A stretch of 64,000 nt of DNA from Symsagittifera roscoffensis (GCF_963678635.1 NC_087071.1:23942013-24006012); one strand, 5' to 3'. Positions 11,117-22,054 are shown, counted from the first letter of the stretch. Program-made: numbers and translations. Notes: generated from the letters alone by a model not told the origin.

Positions 11117-12367
11117 TCTGGTGCGACCATAAGTCTCGAACAAGACCTTACTAGATTAGAATTAACCAAAAATAGATTAGAAATTAGACAAAAACATTTA
11201 CAAAATGTTATACGACAATAATTTAATTGAAATGTCTCTCCGACTCAATAGATCAGAGCCAATATTCCGAACCATAACAGAACTACCCGGAATTGGAAGA
11301 AGACCTCGAACCAAAGACGACATACGACAAAGTAGAAACTTGCCGTATAGTTATATGATAGTTCGGCAAAAGCCAGAACAAACTTTTATATTTCGAATAC
11401 TACTTGCAATGAATTTAGATTTCCATTTGCAAACATAAAACCTTGAAGTTACTCTTCAAAATCATTACAGGCGCTAAACAAAATTAATATTATACAATAA
11501 CGATTGATAAAAAGATCTAAGATCGTTTTCCTAAAACTCTGCAGTATTATACAAAACATGTTTGAAAAATATTTATTGGAAAATAAAAATAAAAATTAGT
11601 AGCATGACAATAAATGGTTAGTAATCATAAATCATCCTGTTGTTCCAGCTTCATCACCTAAAACATAACAGCAATCATCAACTCACTAACATCATAAAAC
11701 ACTAAATCTTTCCTTTACACAAATTTAAAACTTTATAAAAACTTAAAGTCACTTAATTTAAAACCAGATCATCAAGGCTTATCCTTGGATCTTAAATCAT
11801 TTTCTACTTAATTAAAATTTAAATTTGATCATCAAGGCTTATCCTTGGATCAAACAGAACAACTTTGTTCTCCCCCACCCACTTAATTAGTGTCTAACGA
11901 CCTCAAACGTCGATTCACTACCCAAACCTTTCTAAAGACCCAAGACTAATAGAACTTTTTAAACAAAACTAATCATTCAAATTAGAATAAACAGTGAAGA
12001 ACTTCGGTTATTCATCCTTCACTTGACCCCCCCTCTTACCAGACCCAGGATAAATCTTAGACTTAGTAAGTTTAAAATAGTATCTAACGAACTACTCGCG
12101 TTCTAATTATACCTGAACCTTGTGGATCGATTTACTATTCTCCAACCCTTGAACACAATCACTACCCCTAAGTAAGATTAAGTAAGTTAACACCTTAACT
12201 TATACTAGTCACGAGAAAGTAAAAATCATTCTTCGGAATCGATATACTTTTCTCTCCAACCCTGAACAAATAGACCCAGGTTAAGCTAACCAAAAAATCG
12301 TAAGAACTAACAGTTTAGGAAAATAGAAATCATTTAACAACCCTTTGCATCCGTCATTCTAAACCTT
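11117..12367 (+). other. Leader region of the retroelement
   Basis: About 1.25 kb between the 5' LTR and the first sizeable ORF. It holds a 77-codon leader ORF at 11205-11438 of unknown meaning. It also holds a perfect 25-bp direct repeat at 11768-11792 and 11827-11851; each copy can fold with CAAGG pairing CCTTG around a CTTAT loop. Repeated TAACGACC- or TAACGAAC-type blocks follow. A packaging, dimerisation or translation-control role is plausible but unproven. Confidence 0.6.
11119..11136 (+). promoter_or_regulatory. Putative tRNA primer binding site
   Basis: Two bases after the 5' LTR comes TGGTGCGACCATAAG. It begins with TGG, the complement of a tRNA CCA end. I could not assign the tRNA. 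Confidence 0.55.
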
Positions 12368-12835
12368 ATGTCATTTAAAAACCTAGGAAATAAACAAACA
12401 ATCGTTTTACACAATTGTGAAATAGAAAACAAAAAATACGACCTTGTAATCACACCTCATACACAAACAGTTGGATACATTCGAACAAAACGACAAACAC
12501 TAAAGAGAAAAATAATAACTAAACAAAGACAAATAACACGAAAAAGATTTTCAAAAAATCGAAACGCATTTTCAGAATCAGAAACCAACAGTTTAGACGA
12601 ACTTTACAAACTAAAAGAATCAATAGATAAAAATTGCCCAATACACGATCAATTATATTTCTCTGACTCAGAAACAACTTCAAATTCATCACAAAGAGGA
12701 AAAAGAAGAATAAAAAAGCAATACAAACACAAACCAGTACATTTATACAATTGGAATCAACCAATTCGACACATTAATAATTACATATTAACAGTCATCG
12801 AACGAAAAAATGAGCTCAACGCACACTCCAGGTGA
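12368..12835 (+). CDS. Small basic accessory ORF upstream of gag
   Basis: 155 codons, not recognised. The protein is strongly basic in its first half (runs such as KRKIITKQRQITRKRF) and has a Ser/Glu-rich acidic middle (FSESETNSLDELY, YFSDSETTSNSS) and a second basic patch (RGKRRIKKQYKHK). This composition suits a nucleic-acid-binding or nuclear-acting regulator; that is inference only. It ends inside the start of gag, overlapping it by 26 nt in another frame, so gag may be reached by leaky scanning, reinitiation or splicing. Confidence 0.6.
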   Translation: MSFKNLGNKQTIVLHNCEIENKKYDLVITPHTQTVGYIRTKRQTLKRKIITKQRQITRKRFSKNRNAFSESETNSLDELYKLKESIDKNCPIHDQLYFSDSETTSNSSQRGKRRIKKQYKHKPVHLYNWNQPIRHINNYILTVIERKNELNAHSR

Positions 12836-15800
12836 AGAAACTCCAGATGATGATGAAATCTTTCCTTTTATAATAGATGCAGATACCGATAGAGGACAAC
12901 ACATATTTTGTCAAAATTTACTCGTAAATTTATTTGAACCCGGAATCAGTCCATGTAAAACAGAGTTCCCCGATGTAAAAATCAAAAGACAAATCATAGA
13001 TCACTATCTAAAAGATATATGCAACATAACACAACAGTATGGAATCTACTCTATAGAATTCACTTCCCCAAACCATAATAATAGAACATATACTATTCAA
13101 ACAGACGATCTTGATTTAGAATTTTCAAAAGTTTTTTCAGAATATATAAAAAGCATCCAATATCATAACTCACAAAGAGCAAACTCCATATTCACCAATG
13201 AAGTTTTCGCAATAATATATAGTTATATTTCAATATTAGAAAACGAAATCCCAATAACAAATGTCTCACCGACAGAAACATCTAAACATTTAAGAGTACG
13301 ACATGAAATCACACTACTCTCTAGTTATTTAAACATCATTAAAGAAAATTTCACGAAAGACGACGTTTCACAACATACCAAACACGATTTACAAAAAATT
13401 TTGGCATGGTTCATAATAGATTATTTCACACACAATATTGATTTAATTGCACAAGCAAGAAAAAATTTTAGACCCCAAAATTCGAACGATGATACCGCTA
13501 TCACAGAACAATCAGATTATGTTTGGGACCCCAAATGGTCTCATCCCGCATTTATAAGCTTTCCACAATCAATCTCAAGTCAAGCAATAGGTACAATATC
13601 TTACATAAGAGATTATGTAAGAGTAATACCATTAACAATTGATGCAACACCATTAAACTATAATACATTTTTACCCGATACACAAAATAATAGTTTAAAC
13701 TCTACAGTCATACACAATGAAAACCTCAATGGAACTAGGAATCTTACTCAACAAGATATCCAGACACCATCACACTTCATAAATGAAGAAATTGTACACA
13801 CAACAACTACACAACAAAGTATTTCACCAATACGCCCAAATTTAACAACACCAAGAAATACAAATCCTTCACAAACACAGGTAACCTTACAATCAACCGT
13901 TAAACCTTCGGTTGCCCCTAAATATTCACATATGGATTACCAAACATACAGACCCATGACAATACCATCAAAAACACGCAAAACATTCACTAGAAACAAC
14001 TTTGCAGACCATAATTATAATTATACACATCCATCAAAAACAAATAATCAACCACAAAGAAATTTTAATCAATATACAAAACCTCGAAACTGGGATAACC
14101 CAACGGCCCAATATAATTCCAAAAATTTTCAACCAAATCCTCCACAGGATCGCAGTGAAAATTACCCATTTTTTCAACAAAATAAAAATAAAAAACAGAC
14201 ATCTTATCAAATGGATTATTTATCCTCAGATGATGATTTCTTACAACCAGATATATTTGCACAAAATACTCAAGAATATCGTAGACAAGGAATACAGAGA
14301 ACACGTACAAATCATAGAAATTTTTCTCCACAACCAATAGATGCACAACATCAACAACCAATTCAACAACAAAATCTAATTAATACACAATCTTTTCAAC
14401 CAATTCAACAACAAAATCCAATGACTGCACACTCGTATCAAGCATCACAAATGCAAAATGAAATACCACTCCCATATTATCTCCAACAACATGAAATAAC
14501 AAGAAACCAACTTTCAAATTTTTCTCAAATGCCAAATGCAGCAGAATCATTACAAATGACAATGAATCCATACCTTATGGGTGGATCATCAATAACATCA
14601 AACAAACCTTTAATGGTTTTCACAGGAACAGACCCTGAATACTCTGTAGAAGATTATTTAAATGCAGTAACAGCAAACCTGATTTTAAACATTGGACCTG
14701 AACCAATTAATACGCCACTACATCAAAACTGGATACATCGACGCACAGCGTTAATACAAACAACCTTAGATGGCGCAGCCCAAAAATGGTTTTCAGTACT
14801 ACCTCTAGAAATAAAATCAAATTGGAAAAGATTTACACAAGAATTTTCAAAAATGTTTGACTCCGAAAGAAACAAACAACAACAAAGAGTTTTATGTAAT
14901 GAAATTCGCAGATTACCAAACGAAACCATCAAGCAAATAGCAGTACGAATCGAAACACTAGTTCGAAAAGCATACTCACTAAATACACATGACTATAAAA
15001 ACACAAAGATGACAGAAATCTTAATGATGACCTTAACACCACAATTAAGGAAAATAGCAATAAAAAAGAGAGCATCCCATCCTTCTTCAATTCGAGAACC
15101 CGATTTAGATTTTCGAAAACTAGTAGACAAATTAGAACAAGCAGAAATCACGATGAAACTAGAAGAAACGGAAAATCTGAAATTACAATACGTTAACAAA
15201 ATTGAAACGACTCCCACTAATATTAATAATATACAGGAATCAGAGACAGACCTCGTTGAAAAAATCACTGAAATACTCAATATTTACGAAAAGAACCCAA
15301 ACTTTAAAGGCAAACCATCTTTCAAAAAATGGTGTAATTATTGCCGACGATACGGACATAGTATTTCCGAATGTAGACAAAAACAGCAAGATAGTCAAAA
15401 TAAACCTCAAAAATACAAAGAACCAAATAAATCATTCTATCAATACATGAAAAAAGATCAAAATCTACCGAACAAAACAGTCCACAGCAACAACAGTTCA
15501 GGAAAACCACTCCCGAACAATACAAATTATACAAGAAATCAATCACCATATAACTCAAGTTATAGAGGAAGATCACCAGAACGAAGAAATACACAAAATT
15601 CATCACAAAATCACTACAATAGACCAAATAGTAGAAATAACTACTCCAGATCAAATTCAAATACACAACGATTTGTTTCTAGATCTAATTCCCAATCAAG
15701 AAATAACTACTATCCAAACAACCAATCACGAAGTTCATCATACAATAGGAATAGAAACTACTCCTATAATCGAAATAGAAGTTATTCAAACAACCGAAAT

Positions 15801-18353
15801 CAGAATTACCCGAATACTCGATCAAGGAATAACTCATATAATAGATCGAACTATAACAGACCAAACAGCAATTATCAAAACAGATCGCGAAATAATTCAC
15901 AAAATCGACACCCAAGTTATAATAATCGTTATAGAAATTATTCCCAATCACCACACCGGAATAATAATCACTATAATAACTCTAATAATCGTCATAGAAG
16001 CAGTACACCTAAGCATCAAAGACAAATCAATCAAGTACAGTCTAACCCAGAAACAACATCAGACCCTCCAGGTATTGATGACACAGTAACTGATACGTTA
16101 CAACTCAATCAAATAAACTGTACATCATCAGATTCAGAAAGTGATACTGAAAACACTCTTTCTATCAATATGATAAAAGTCGAAAATGACTATGAATCTG
16201 TCATATATGAACAACCCTTTTCATCACACATATATGAAAATCAATCAGAATTTCTTCAAAATTATTACACTACACCCATAAATTCCACACCAACGACACA
16301 AGAAACAAATGAGATTAACACTACAAATCAAACCAATAAAAATACCAAAACAAAATGCTTGAATACAAACCACATTTATCAAAATATACAAAAAGAACAA
16401 CCCAAAGAAAAAATTTGGACAATACCATTTCTCTTAGAAAGCCCAAGAAATAAAGAATTTCAACCACCAGACCTTGAAATAGATTTTTTAATTGATTCAG
16501 GAGCAGAATCAAACATAATAAACATCCCCACATGGAATGAAATAAAATCTTTACACCCAAAGCTAACACCTCTTGAAACCTCCAGCAAACTAGCAACAGC
16601 ACAAGGATCAACACTGATAAACTACGGAAAAATCCAATTATTTCTCCTCCCTACCAGAACAATGGAGCAAAGCAAAATTTTAAATAAGCCATTTAAACAA
16701 ATATTCCATATCACTGATATTAAATATAATATCATTGGAATACCATTTATTTCGAAGTATATACCAACAATTAACATCCTAAATAGTAAAATATTAATCA
16801 AAGATAAATATACAAAAACAAAAGAAACATCCCTAACATTTTTTCAAAGATTAAATAAACAACCACCATTCTTTTCAAAATTCTATCCAATATATAACCA
16901 ACAAAGAAAACACCTGAAACCACTATCAGGAAACATCTATAATTTTTCAATCAAACAAGTTCACCAATATGATAAAGAACAAAACAAACAAAAATTTTAT
17001 ATGTCAGATTTTGAATTCAAACCTATTCATAAATTTTTCAAAATCACAATCTCTTCAATAAAATATTTGAAAAATTCGAATTCAGATATTATTTCCTTAC
17101 ATGTTTATAACAACACACCTTACCAAGTAACATTACCTTTAGGACTTTTAGGATATTGTGAAACCAACGCTACAATATCACCAATACACGAAAAAGCCTA
17201 TCGCGTAAATAATATACTCCAATTACTAGATATTTGCCAATCTACAATTCTTAATGAAGAATTATCTATAAATAAAATAATAAGTAACGAAAACAGAAAT
17301 ACGGATTATTTCACAAAAACTCCATATTTCAAACCTACATTCAATATAAGTAACTACACAGAGGACCAACAGAAATTTTTAACAATGTTTAATTTCCAAC
17401 ATTCACAAATAACACAAGACGAATTTGAAAAATTAGCCAAACAGCTAATAAAATATTCATCAGTCTATGCAACATCAAAATTCGATGTTGGCAAAATCAG
17501 TTCATCACTACATCTCCCATTAAAACCAGACGCAGTTTTCAAAAAACAGAGAGCAAGTAAAGTACCAATTCACTTACATGATAAAGTAAACAGATTACTC
17601 GATATTTTAGAACAGTACAATATTATATCACCAGTTAATAAAGAAGAACAACCAAAAGGCAACACATTCATCAACCCCGTTATCATTCTAGCCAAAGGAG
17701 AATCATTAAAAATCGTTCTCGATGCTAGATACCTCAATTCACTTATAGACGAATCAAAATGTAATTGGCCCATTGAACCAATACAAGTTATTTTAACAAA
17801 AATAAACGGCAAATACTTTACAACCGCCGATATGAATAGTGCATACAATCAAATGCCACTAGATGAACAATCACGACGTTTAACACAATTTGTTATCGGA
17901 AACCAACAATATGAATTCAACCGCTTATTCTATGGAATATCCATAGGACCAGCAGCATTTTCAGCTTTTATGAGCAAAATTTTTAGACCACTGATACTCA
18001 AGAAAAACGCAATCACCTATTTAGACGATGTTTTTATGCAATCACAAACAAAAGACGAAATGTTCAATGTTTTAGAAAAATATCACCAAATACTTCAGAA
18101 CGAAAATCTGAAGGCCGCCCCCGATAAATCACACTTCTTTTTGACAAGAGTTAAATTCTTAGGACATAACATCGAAAGAAAAACAATCACTCCACTGAAA
18201 TCACGCATTGACGCTATTCAAAAACTTCAACCACCAACAAATAAAAAGAAAATCCAAGAATTCCTTGGAATGTTAAACTTTTTAAGTAAATATGTTTATA
18301 AAATGCAATTATATCTACGACCATTTTACAACATCCTTAGACAACCAAAATAA
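12810..18353 (+). CDS. Gag-protease-reverse transcriptase polyprotein
   Basis: 1847 codons in a single frame. Residues 1-230 are a predicted folded N-terminus without recognised family; 230-590 are Asn/Gln/Pro-rich. A retrotransposon gag (capsid-like) domain covers about 600-780 (PLMVFTGTDPEYSVEDYLNA, then DGAAQKWFSVLP). A CCHC zinc knuckle lies at 842-855 (CNYCRRYGHSISEC), followed by a long Arg/Asn/Ser/Tyr-rich nucleic-acid-binding tract to about 1110. The aspartic protease has DSGA at 1229-1232. RT spans about 1590-1847 with VLDARYLN, TADMNSAYNQMPL, FYGISIGPAAFS and the catalytic YLDD at 1737-1740. Gag and pol need no frameshift between them. The frame closes right after the RT thumb/connection, where intact gypsy pol would continue into RNase H. 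Confidence 0.95.
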   Translation: MSSTHTPGEETPDDDEIFPFIIDADTDRGQHIFCQNLLVNLFEPGISPCKTEFPDVKIKRQIIDHYLKDICNITQQYGIYSIEFTSPNHNNRTYTIQTDDLDLEFSKVFSEYIKSIQYHNSQRANSIFTNEVFAIIYSYISILENEIPITNVSPTETSKHLRVRHEITLLSSYLNIIKENFTKDDVSQHTKHDLQKILAWFIIDYFTHNIDLIAQARKNFRPQNSNDDTAITEQSDYVWDPKWSHPAFISFPQSISSQAIGTISYIRDYVRVIPLTIDATPLNYNTFLPDTQNNSLNSTVIHNENLNGTRNLTQQDIQTPSHFINEEIVHTTTTQQSISPIRPNLTTPRNTNPSQTQVTLQSTVKPSVAPKYSHMDYQTYRPMTIPSKTRKTFTRNNFADHNYNYTHPSKTNNQPQRNFNQYTKPRNWDNPTAQYNSKNFQPNPPQDRSENYPFFQQNKNKKQTSYQMDYLSSDDDFLQPDIFAQNTQEYRRQGIQRTRTNHRNFSPQPIDAQHQQPIQQQNLINTQSFQPIQQQNPMTAHSYQASQMQNEIPLPYYLQQHEITRNQLSNFSQMPNAAESLQMTMNPYLMGGSSITSNKPLMVFTGTDPEYSVEDYLNAVTANLILNIGPEPINTPLHQNWIHRRTALIQTTLDGAAQKWFSVLPLEIKSNWKRFTQEFSKMFDSERNKQQQRVLCNEIRRLPNETIKQIAVRIETLVRKAYSLNTHDYKNTKMTEILMMTLTPQLRKIAIKKRASHPSSIREPDLDFRKLVDKLEQAEITMKLEETENLKLQYVNKIETTPTNINNIQESETDLVEKITEILNIYEKNPNFKGKPSFKKWCNYCRRYGHSISECRQKQQDSQNKPQKYKEPNKSFYQYMKKDQNLPNKTVHSNNSSGKPLPNNTNYTRNQSPYNSSYRGRSPERRNTQNSSQNHYNRPNSRNNYSRSNSNTQRFVSRSNSQSRNNYYPNNQSRSSSYNRNRNYSYNRNRSYSNNRNQNYPNTRSRNNSYNRSNYNRPNSNYQNRSRNNSQNRHPSYNNRYRNYSQSPHRNNNHYNNSNNRHRSSTPKHQRQINQVQSNPETTSDPPGIDDTVTDTLQLNQINCTSSDSESDTENTLSINMIKVENDYESVIYEQPFSSHIYENQSEFLQNYYTTPINSTPTTQETNEINTTNQTNKNTKTKCLNTNHIYQNIQKEQPKEKIWTIPFLLESPRNKEFQPPDLEIDFLIDSGAESNIINIPTWNEIKSLHPKLTPLETSSKLATAQGSTLINYGKIQLFLLPTRTMEQSKILNKPFKQIFHITDIKYNIIGIPFISKYIPTINILNSKILIKDKYTKTKETSLTFFQRLNKQPPFFSKFYPIYNQQRKHLKPLSGNIYNFSIKQVHQYDKEQNKQKFYMSDFEFKPIHKFFKITISSIKYLKNSNSDIISLHVYNNTPYQVTLPLGLLGYCETNATISPIHEKAYRVNNILQLLDICQSTILNEELSINKIISNENRNTDYFTKTPYFKPTFNISNYTEDQQKFLTMFNFQHSQITQDEFEKLAKQLIKYSSVYATSKFDVGKISSSLHLPLKPDAVFKKQRASKVPIHLHDKVNRLLDILEQYNIISPVNKEEQPKGNTFINPVIILAKGESLKIVLDARYLNSLIDESKCNWPIEPIQVILTKINGKYFTTADMNSAYNQMPLDEQSRRLTQFVIGNQQYEFNRLFYGISIGPAAFSAFMSKIFRPLILKKNAITYLDDVFMQSQTKDEMFNVLEKYHQILQNENLKAAPDKSHFFLTRVKFLGHNIERKTITPLKSRIDAIQKLQPPTNKKKIQEFLGMLNFLSKYVYKMQLYLRPFYNILRQPK

Positions 18354-21033
18354 TTTTGAATGGAATACAGAACATCAAACACGATTCGATGAAATAAAGA
18401 AACTTTTAACTGAACAAATTTCAAACACAATTCCAGATCCTGATCAACCATTTTATGCAATGTGCGATGCTTCGAACTTTGGCATCGGTGCAGCACTATT
18501 ACAATCACATAATGGTACAAATAAAATGAACCTCATATCAGCAAATTCTCGATTATTCACTCAAGCAGAGCTACGACTCTCAACTCTAATGAGAGAATGT
18601 ACAGCCATAATATATACCCTGACAGAATATGAATTTCTGATACTTGGATCAAAACATCCAACAGTTCTATTCACAGACCATAAACCAATCATCTTTCTCT
18701 TTACACAAAAATCTAACCCAAACCACCGAGTTTATAGATTTCAACTAATTCTAATGAAATTTCCAAACTTACATATAGTTTGGACTGCAGGAAAAAATCT
18801 TGCATTACCAGACACCTTAAGTCGAAATACACCACCTGAATTACTTACACGAAAAACAACAGTTGAAATACCCAAAAACATAAAATTCTACCTTGCAGAA
18901 AACGAAACATCACCCCGATTAGAATGCAAATATGCAGTTAAAACGGATATTGAACAATCACAAATAAATAATTTACAACATTTTCCACTTTATTTAGATT
19001 GTCAAAATAATCATTATGAAGTTGATTTACTTGGAACATCAACTTTCAAACCAATCCCATATTCTCAATGGATAAAAAATAACACTCAACAAAAACGAAC
19101 AAAACAACACCTGCCTAAGAAAGACCATTTTCCACTAATTGAAAAAGAAGATTTAACTGATAAAATAAATTTATCAGGACCACAAACAAATGATTCAAAA
19201 TACACAATAAATCAAGTTTTTGACCTTCACGACCCACTTGATACAATACCCTTATCTACATTAGAAATCGAAAACATTTTTCTCCCCCCAACAGAAACAA
19301 TTACAATTTCAACACTGAAACAATATCAAAACCTTGACCCAGTAATTCGACAACTGAAATCATGGCACAAATATAAAACTAAACCTATCAAAGCAGATTC
19401 AACCATTTTAGGAAATAAAACACTCCTCCGATATTTTCGAAAATTCAATAATACAACAATTAACGAAAACACAGACCTTCTAGAATACAAATTAAATGAA
19501 TCTACAGTTCCATGTCTCCCTTTAAGTATGATTCTTATAGCTTTTAATATTTCACATACACAAAATATTAAAGGACACTCTGGATCAGAGAAAACATATT
19601 CAAATTTTATACAAAACTTTTATTTCCCAAATGCACCAATTTGGATAAAAGTACTATGCAATGACTGTATAGTATGTCAATTAAATAAACCTTACCCAAA
19701 TCAAAAACAAATAGCACAAAAACAAGATTTTAAAGGACAAAGTTTGTACTTTAATCATCGTATCTCATTTGATACTAAAGGACCAATTTCACCCTCATCA
19801 GAAGGAAACTCCTACATTATGGTAATTGTTGACGCATTCACACACTATGTAGCACTTAACCCAGTACCACATTGTAATGCTTATTACGCATACACAACAC
19901 TCTATGAACACTGGATAGCAAAATTTGGACTACCAGAAATTTTAGTCACAGACAATGGTACAGAATTCATAAATAATGAAATAATAACACTATGTCATTT
20001 ATACAACATTAAACACAAACCACGTACATCTCATGCACCTTGGACAAACGGCTTAGTCGAAGGTATGAACCGTTCACTACAAGAATATCTTAGATGTATC
20101 ATCAACGGAAATGATACAAAATATACCGAATGGTCAGCAGATGTAAAATTATTTCCCTTAGCATATAACTCACAAATAACGACAACTTTAGGAATGTCAC
20201 CATACGAAATGGTTTTTAACCAAAAGCCACGCAAACCAATAATGTTTACAGCAAATTCTCATAAAAACGCACAAGGTTATTGTCAACCAAATAAAGACTC
20301 AATTTGTTATAACCTACCTTTACATACACACGATGAAGATCATTTTCATCACCCACAAATTCTTAAACTAGCCTCCGGTACACACACCGAATGGATTTTA
20401 AATAGAGATAAGAAACACAATGAAATTTACCAAAAAATAACGAAAAAGTTATTACAAAGACAAAACATAAATGAACAAATCAATTCACGTTTTACACCAG
20501 CCTCCGATTTAAAAATTGGAACATTTGTTTTAATACCTAATTTTAATATTCAAAAAGGAATTTCTAAAAAATTACAACCCCTCCGAAAAGGACCCTACCA
20601 AATAATTACAAAACCCACTGATGTCACATATAAAATTACCGACTCAAACAAAAAAGAAATCGTTCAACATCGAAACAACCTATTACCTTATTACCCAAAA
20701 GAATACGCACTCCGCGAATTAACTCAATTATATTCTTTCACAGGATTAAAAATCATTCAAAATGAACCACATCTGAAAAACACAGAACAAAATGATAACC
20801 CCACCGAAAATCAAAACACAAAACCAACCGCCACCAAAAACAATACACAAAACCATAAAGAATCTCCAAAACAAAGAAAAAATAGAAAAATGACCGAACA
20901 AATAATACCCCAAGAAGAAATAGACAAATCTGAACATAGAAAAACAACAAGACTCCGAAATCAACCACGTAAAAACTACAAAATGTTCATCCCCCAATCT
21001 AAAATATTAAAGAAAGTAGAATTTAAAAAGTAA
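18292..21033 (+). CDS. RNase H-integrase part of pol (+1 frame)
   Basis: 913 codons, overlapping the previous ORF by 62 nt in the +1 frame. RNase H begins with CDASNFGIGAALLQ (Asp 59) and continues through LSTLMRECTAI, LFTDHKPI and LPDTLSRN. Integrase has an HHCC zinc finger (H-x6-H at about 421, CNDCIVC at about 463) and a textbook D,D(35)E core: Asp 494 (FDTKGP), Asp 554 (VTDNGTEF) and Glu 590 (LVEGMNR). A GPY/F-like module lies near residue 767 (KGPYQI), followed by a charged tail. The ATG at 18292 is probably not the real start; coding similarity resumes only near the end of the preceding ORF, so this is the 3' part of one pol interrupted by a one-base frame change or reached by +1 frameshifting. 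Confidence 0.93.
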   Translation: MFIKCNYIYDHFTTSLDNQNNFEWNTEHQTRFDEIKKLLTEQISNTIPDPDQPFYAMCDASNFGIGAALLQSHNGTNKMNLISANSRLFTQAELRLSTLMRECTAIIYTLTEYEFLILGSKHPTVLFTDHKPIIFLFTQKSNPNHRVYRFQLILMKFPNLHIVWTAGKNLALPDTLSRNTPPELLTRKTTVEIPKNIKFYLAENETSPRLECKYAVKTDIEQSQINNLQHFPLYLDCQNNHYEVDLLGTSTFKPIPYSQWIKNNTQQKRTKQHLPKKDHFPLIEKEDLTDKINLSGPQTNDSKYTINQVFDLHDPLDTIPLSTLEIENIFLPPTETITISTLKQYQNLDPVIRQLKSWHKYKTKPIKADSTILGNKTLLRYFRKFNNTTINENTDLLEYKLNESTVPCLPLSMILIAFNISHTQNIKGHSGSEKTYSNFIQNFYFPNAPIWIKVLCNDCIVCQLNKPYPNQKQIAQKQDFKGQSLYFNHRISFDTKGPISPSSEGNSYIMVIVDAFTHYVALNPVPHCNAYYAYTTLYEHWIAKFGLPEILVTDNGTEFINNEIITLCHLYNIKHKPRTSHAPWTNGLVEGMNRSLQEYLRCIINGNDTKYTEWSADVKLFPLAYNSQITTTLGMSPYEMVFNQKPRKPIMFTANSHKNAQGYCQPNKDSICYNLPLHTHDEDHFHHPQILKLASGTHTEWILNRDKKHNEIYQKITKKLLQRQNINEQINSRFTPASDLKIGTFVLIPNFNIQKGISKKLQPLRKGPYQIITKPTDVTYKITDSNKKEIVQHRNNLLPYYPKEYALRELTQLYSFTGLKIIQNEPHLKNTEQNDNPTENQNTKPTATKNNTQNHKESPKQRKNRKMTEQIIPQEEIDKSEHRKTTRLRNQPRKNYKMFIPQSKILKKVEFKK

Positions 21034-21633
21034 TTTTAAGATTTTATACTTCACAATCTTGAAACCCCCGTAACATTTTTCATTTCAATTTTTCAAAATA
21101 ACATGCTCACAAGTACGCAATAATTCTAGTTCAAAATAGACCAATAGGATTCATCCAATCCGCCACTTTCTCTAACTCAAACTAAGATCAATTAGACGAA
21201 TAATCTAGAACTCCAGGCACATCTCTAACTATAACTTTACAACCTCCAGGTCAAAAATAAGCAAACCACTCCAACTTGACAGCTAAAATAAATATCACCA
21301 TAATACCGTACCCCTCCCTTATCTAATAACCCAAAGATCAACAATATTTCCCCAACTCAGACCACGAATACCCCCAAAACAAATTTGATAACTTAGCCTA
21401 AAGTAACAAAATGAAGATTTTAATTAGCCTAAAGTATAAAAATCTCACCATACCCCGGATCGTTTGACAAACAAAAATAAAGAAAAAGACGACCTCCCAG
21501 TCACCATGAAAATTGCCTCCAACAATTTTTTACAAAACTCAACCCACTTGTCAAAAAACTAATAAATAATTCGACCACACTAGAAAATCGCCTCAAACAG
21601 CAAAAAATATTCGACCAAGAGATCATTTCTTAA
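21034..21633 (+). other. Spacer between pol and accessory ORFs
   Basis: 600 bp without an ORF. Being between pol and the envelope block, it is a natural place for the acceptor of a spliced mRNA, but I cannot pick a site with confidence. Confidence 0.4.
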
Positions 21634-21864
21634 ATGCTCTTCTCTCAAACAGTTGCTCAAACACTTATAAATTTTAAACATTTTTTTTCAATACTTGAAG
21701 CCTTTATAATATTTCTTTTTGATATACTTGAATCTTTTCTAATAATCCTAATCATTTTTTGTAACATTTTTTTAATTTTCTATACAATACTCGAACTATT
21801 CCTCCAACTTTCCAAAACCCTTGAATATATCCACAGGTACGATTTTAACAACTTGTCTAAATGA
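21634..21864 (+). CDS. Small hydrophobic ORF A
   Basis: 76 codons, not recognised. About residues 17-60 are almost entirely Phe, Ile and Leu with Asp and Glu interruptions (FFSILEAFIIFLFDILESFL, IILIIFCNIFLIFY), suggesting one or two membrane helices. Its TGA stop overlaps the ATG of the next ORF as ATGA. AT-rich DNA can give hydrophobic chance ORFs, so coding is likely only because of the overlap arrangement and position. Confidence 0.45.
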   Translation: MLFSQTVAQTLINFKHFFSILEAFIIFLFDILESFLIILIIFCNIFLIFYTILELFLQLSKTLEYIHRYDFNNLSK

Positions 21865-22049
21865 TACGAACAATTTTCAGTAGAACCGATATTTTTTTAT
21901 TATTTGTAATTTTCATAGCATTCTTATCATCCCTCATTTTGACCATCTGTAAATGTATAAAGAAAGCAATCCTCACATTTGCCCTAGCAACAGTCCTTCT
22001 AATTCTTTTTTTGGAAGAATATTATAATAAACACAAAATTTCTCACTAA
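21861..22049 (+). CDS. Small hydrophobic ORF B (viroporin-like layout)
   Basis: 62 codons starting in the ATGA overlap with ORF A. Two predicted membrane helices (about residues 11-30 and 36-54) flank a short cysteine- and lysine-bearing turn (CKCIKK). This hairpin layout resembles small viral membrane proteins in general; no homology was recognised. It is followed within six bases by the opening of the ATG-less ORF. Confidence 0.45.
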   Translation: MIRTIFSRTDIFLLFVIFIAFLSSLILTICKCIKKAILTFALATVLLILFLEEYYNKHKISH

Positions 22050-22054
22050 AGTAA

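Noticed and set aside
15673-16089. 138-codon plus-strand ORF inside gag in another frame
   Set aside because: Ile/Thr-rich by-product of the Arg/Asn/Ser-rich nucleocapsid repeats.
14065-16614. Several minus-strand ORFs opposite gag
   Set aside because: They are antisense shadows of the A-rich, stop-poor gag frame, and their proteins are Phe/Tyr/Val-rich with no domains.
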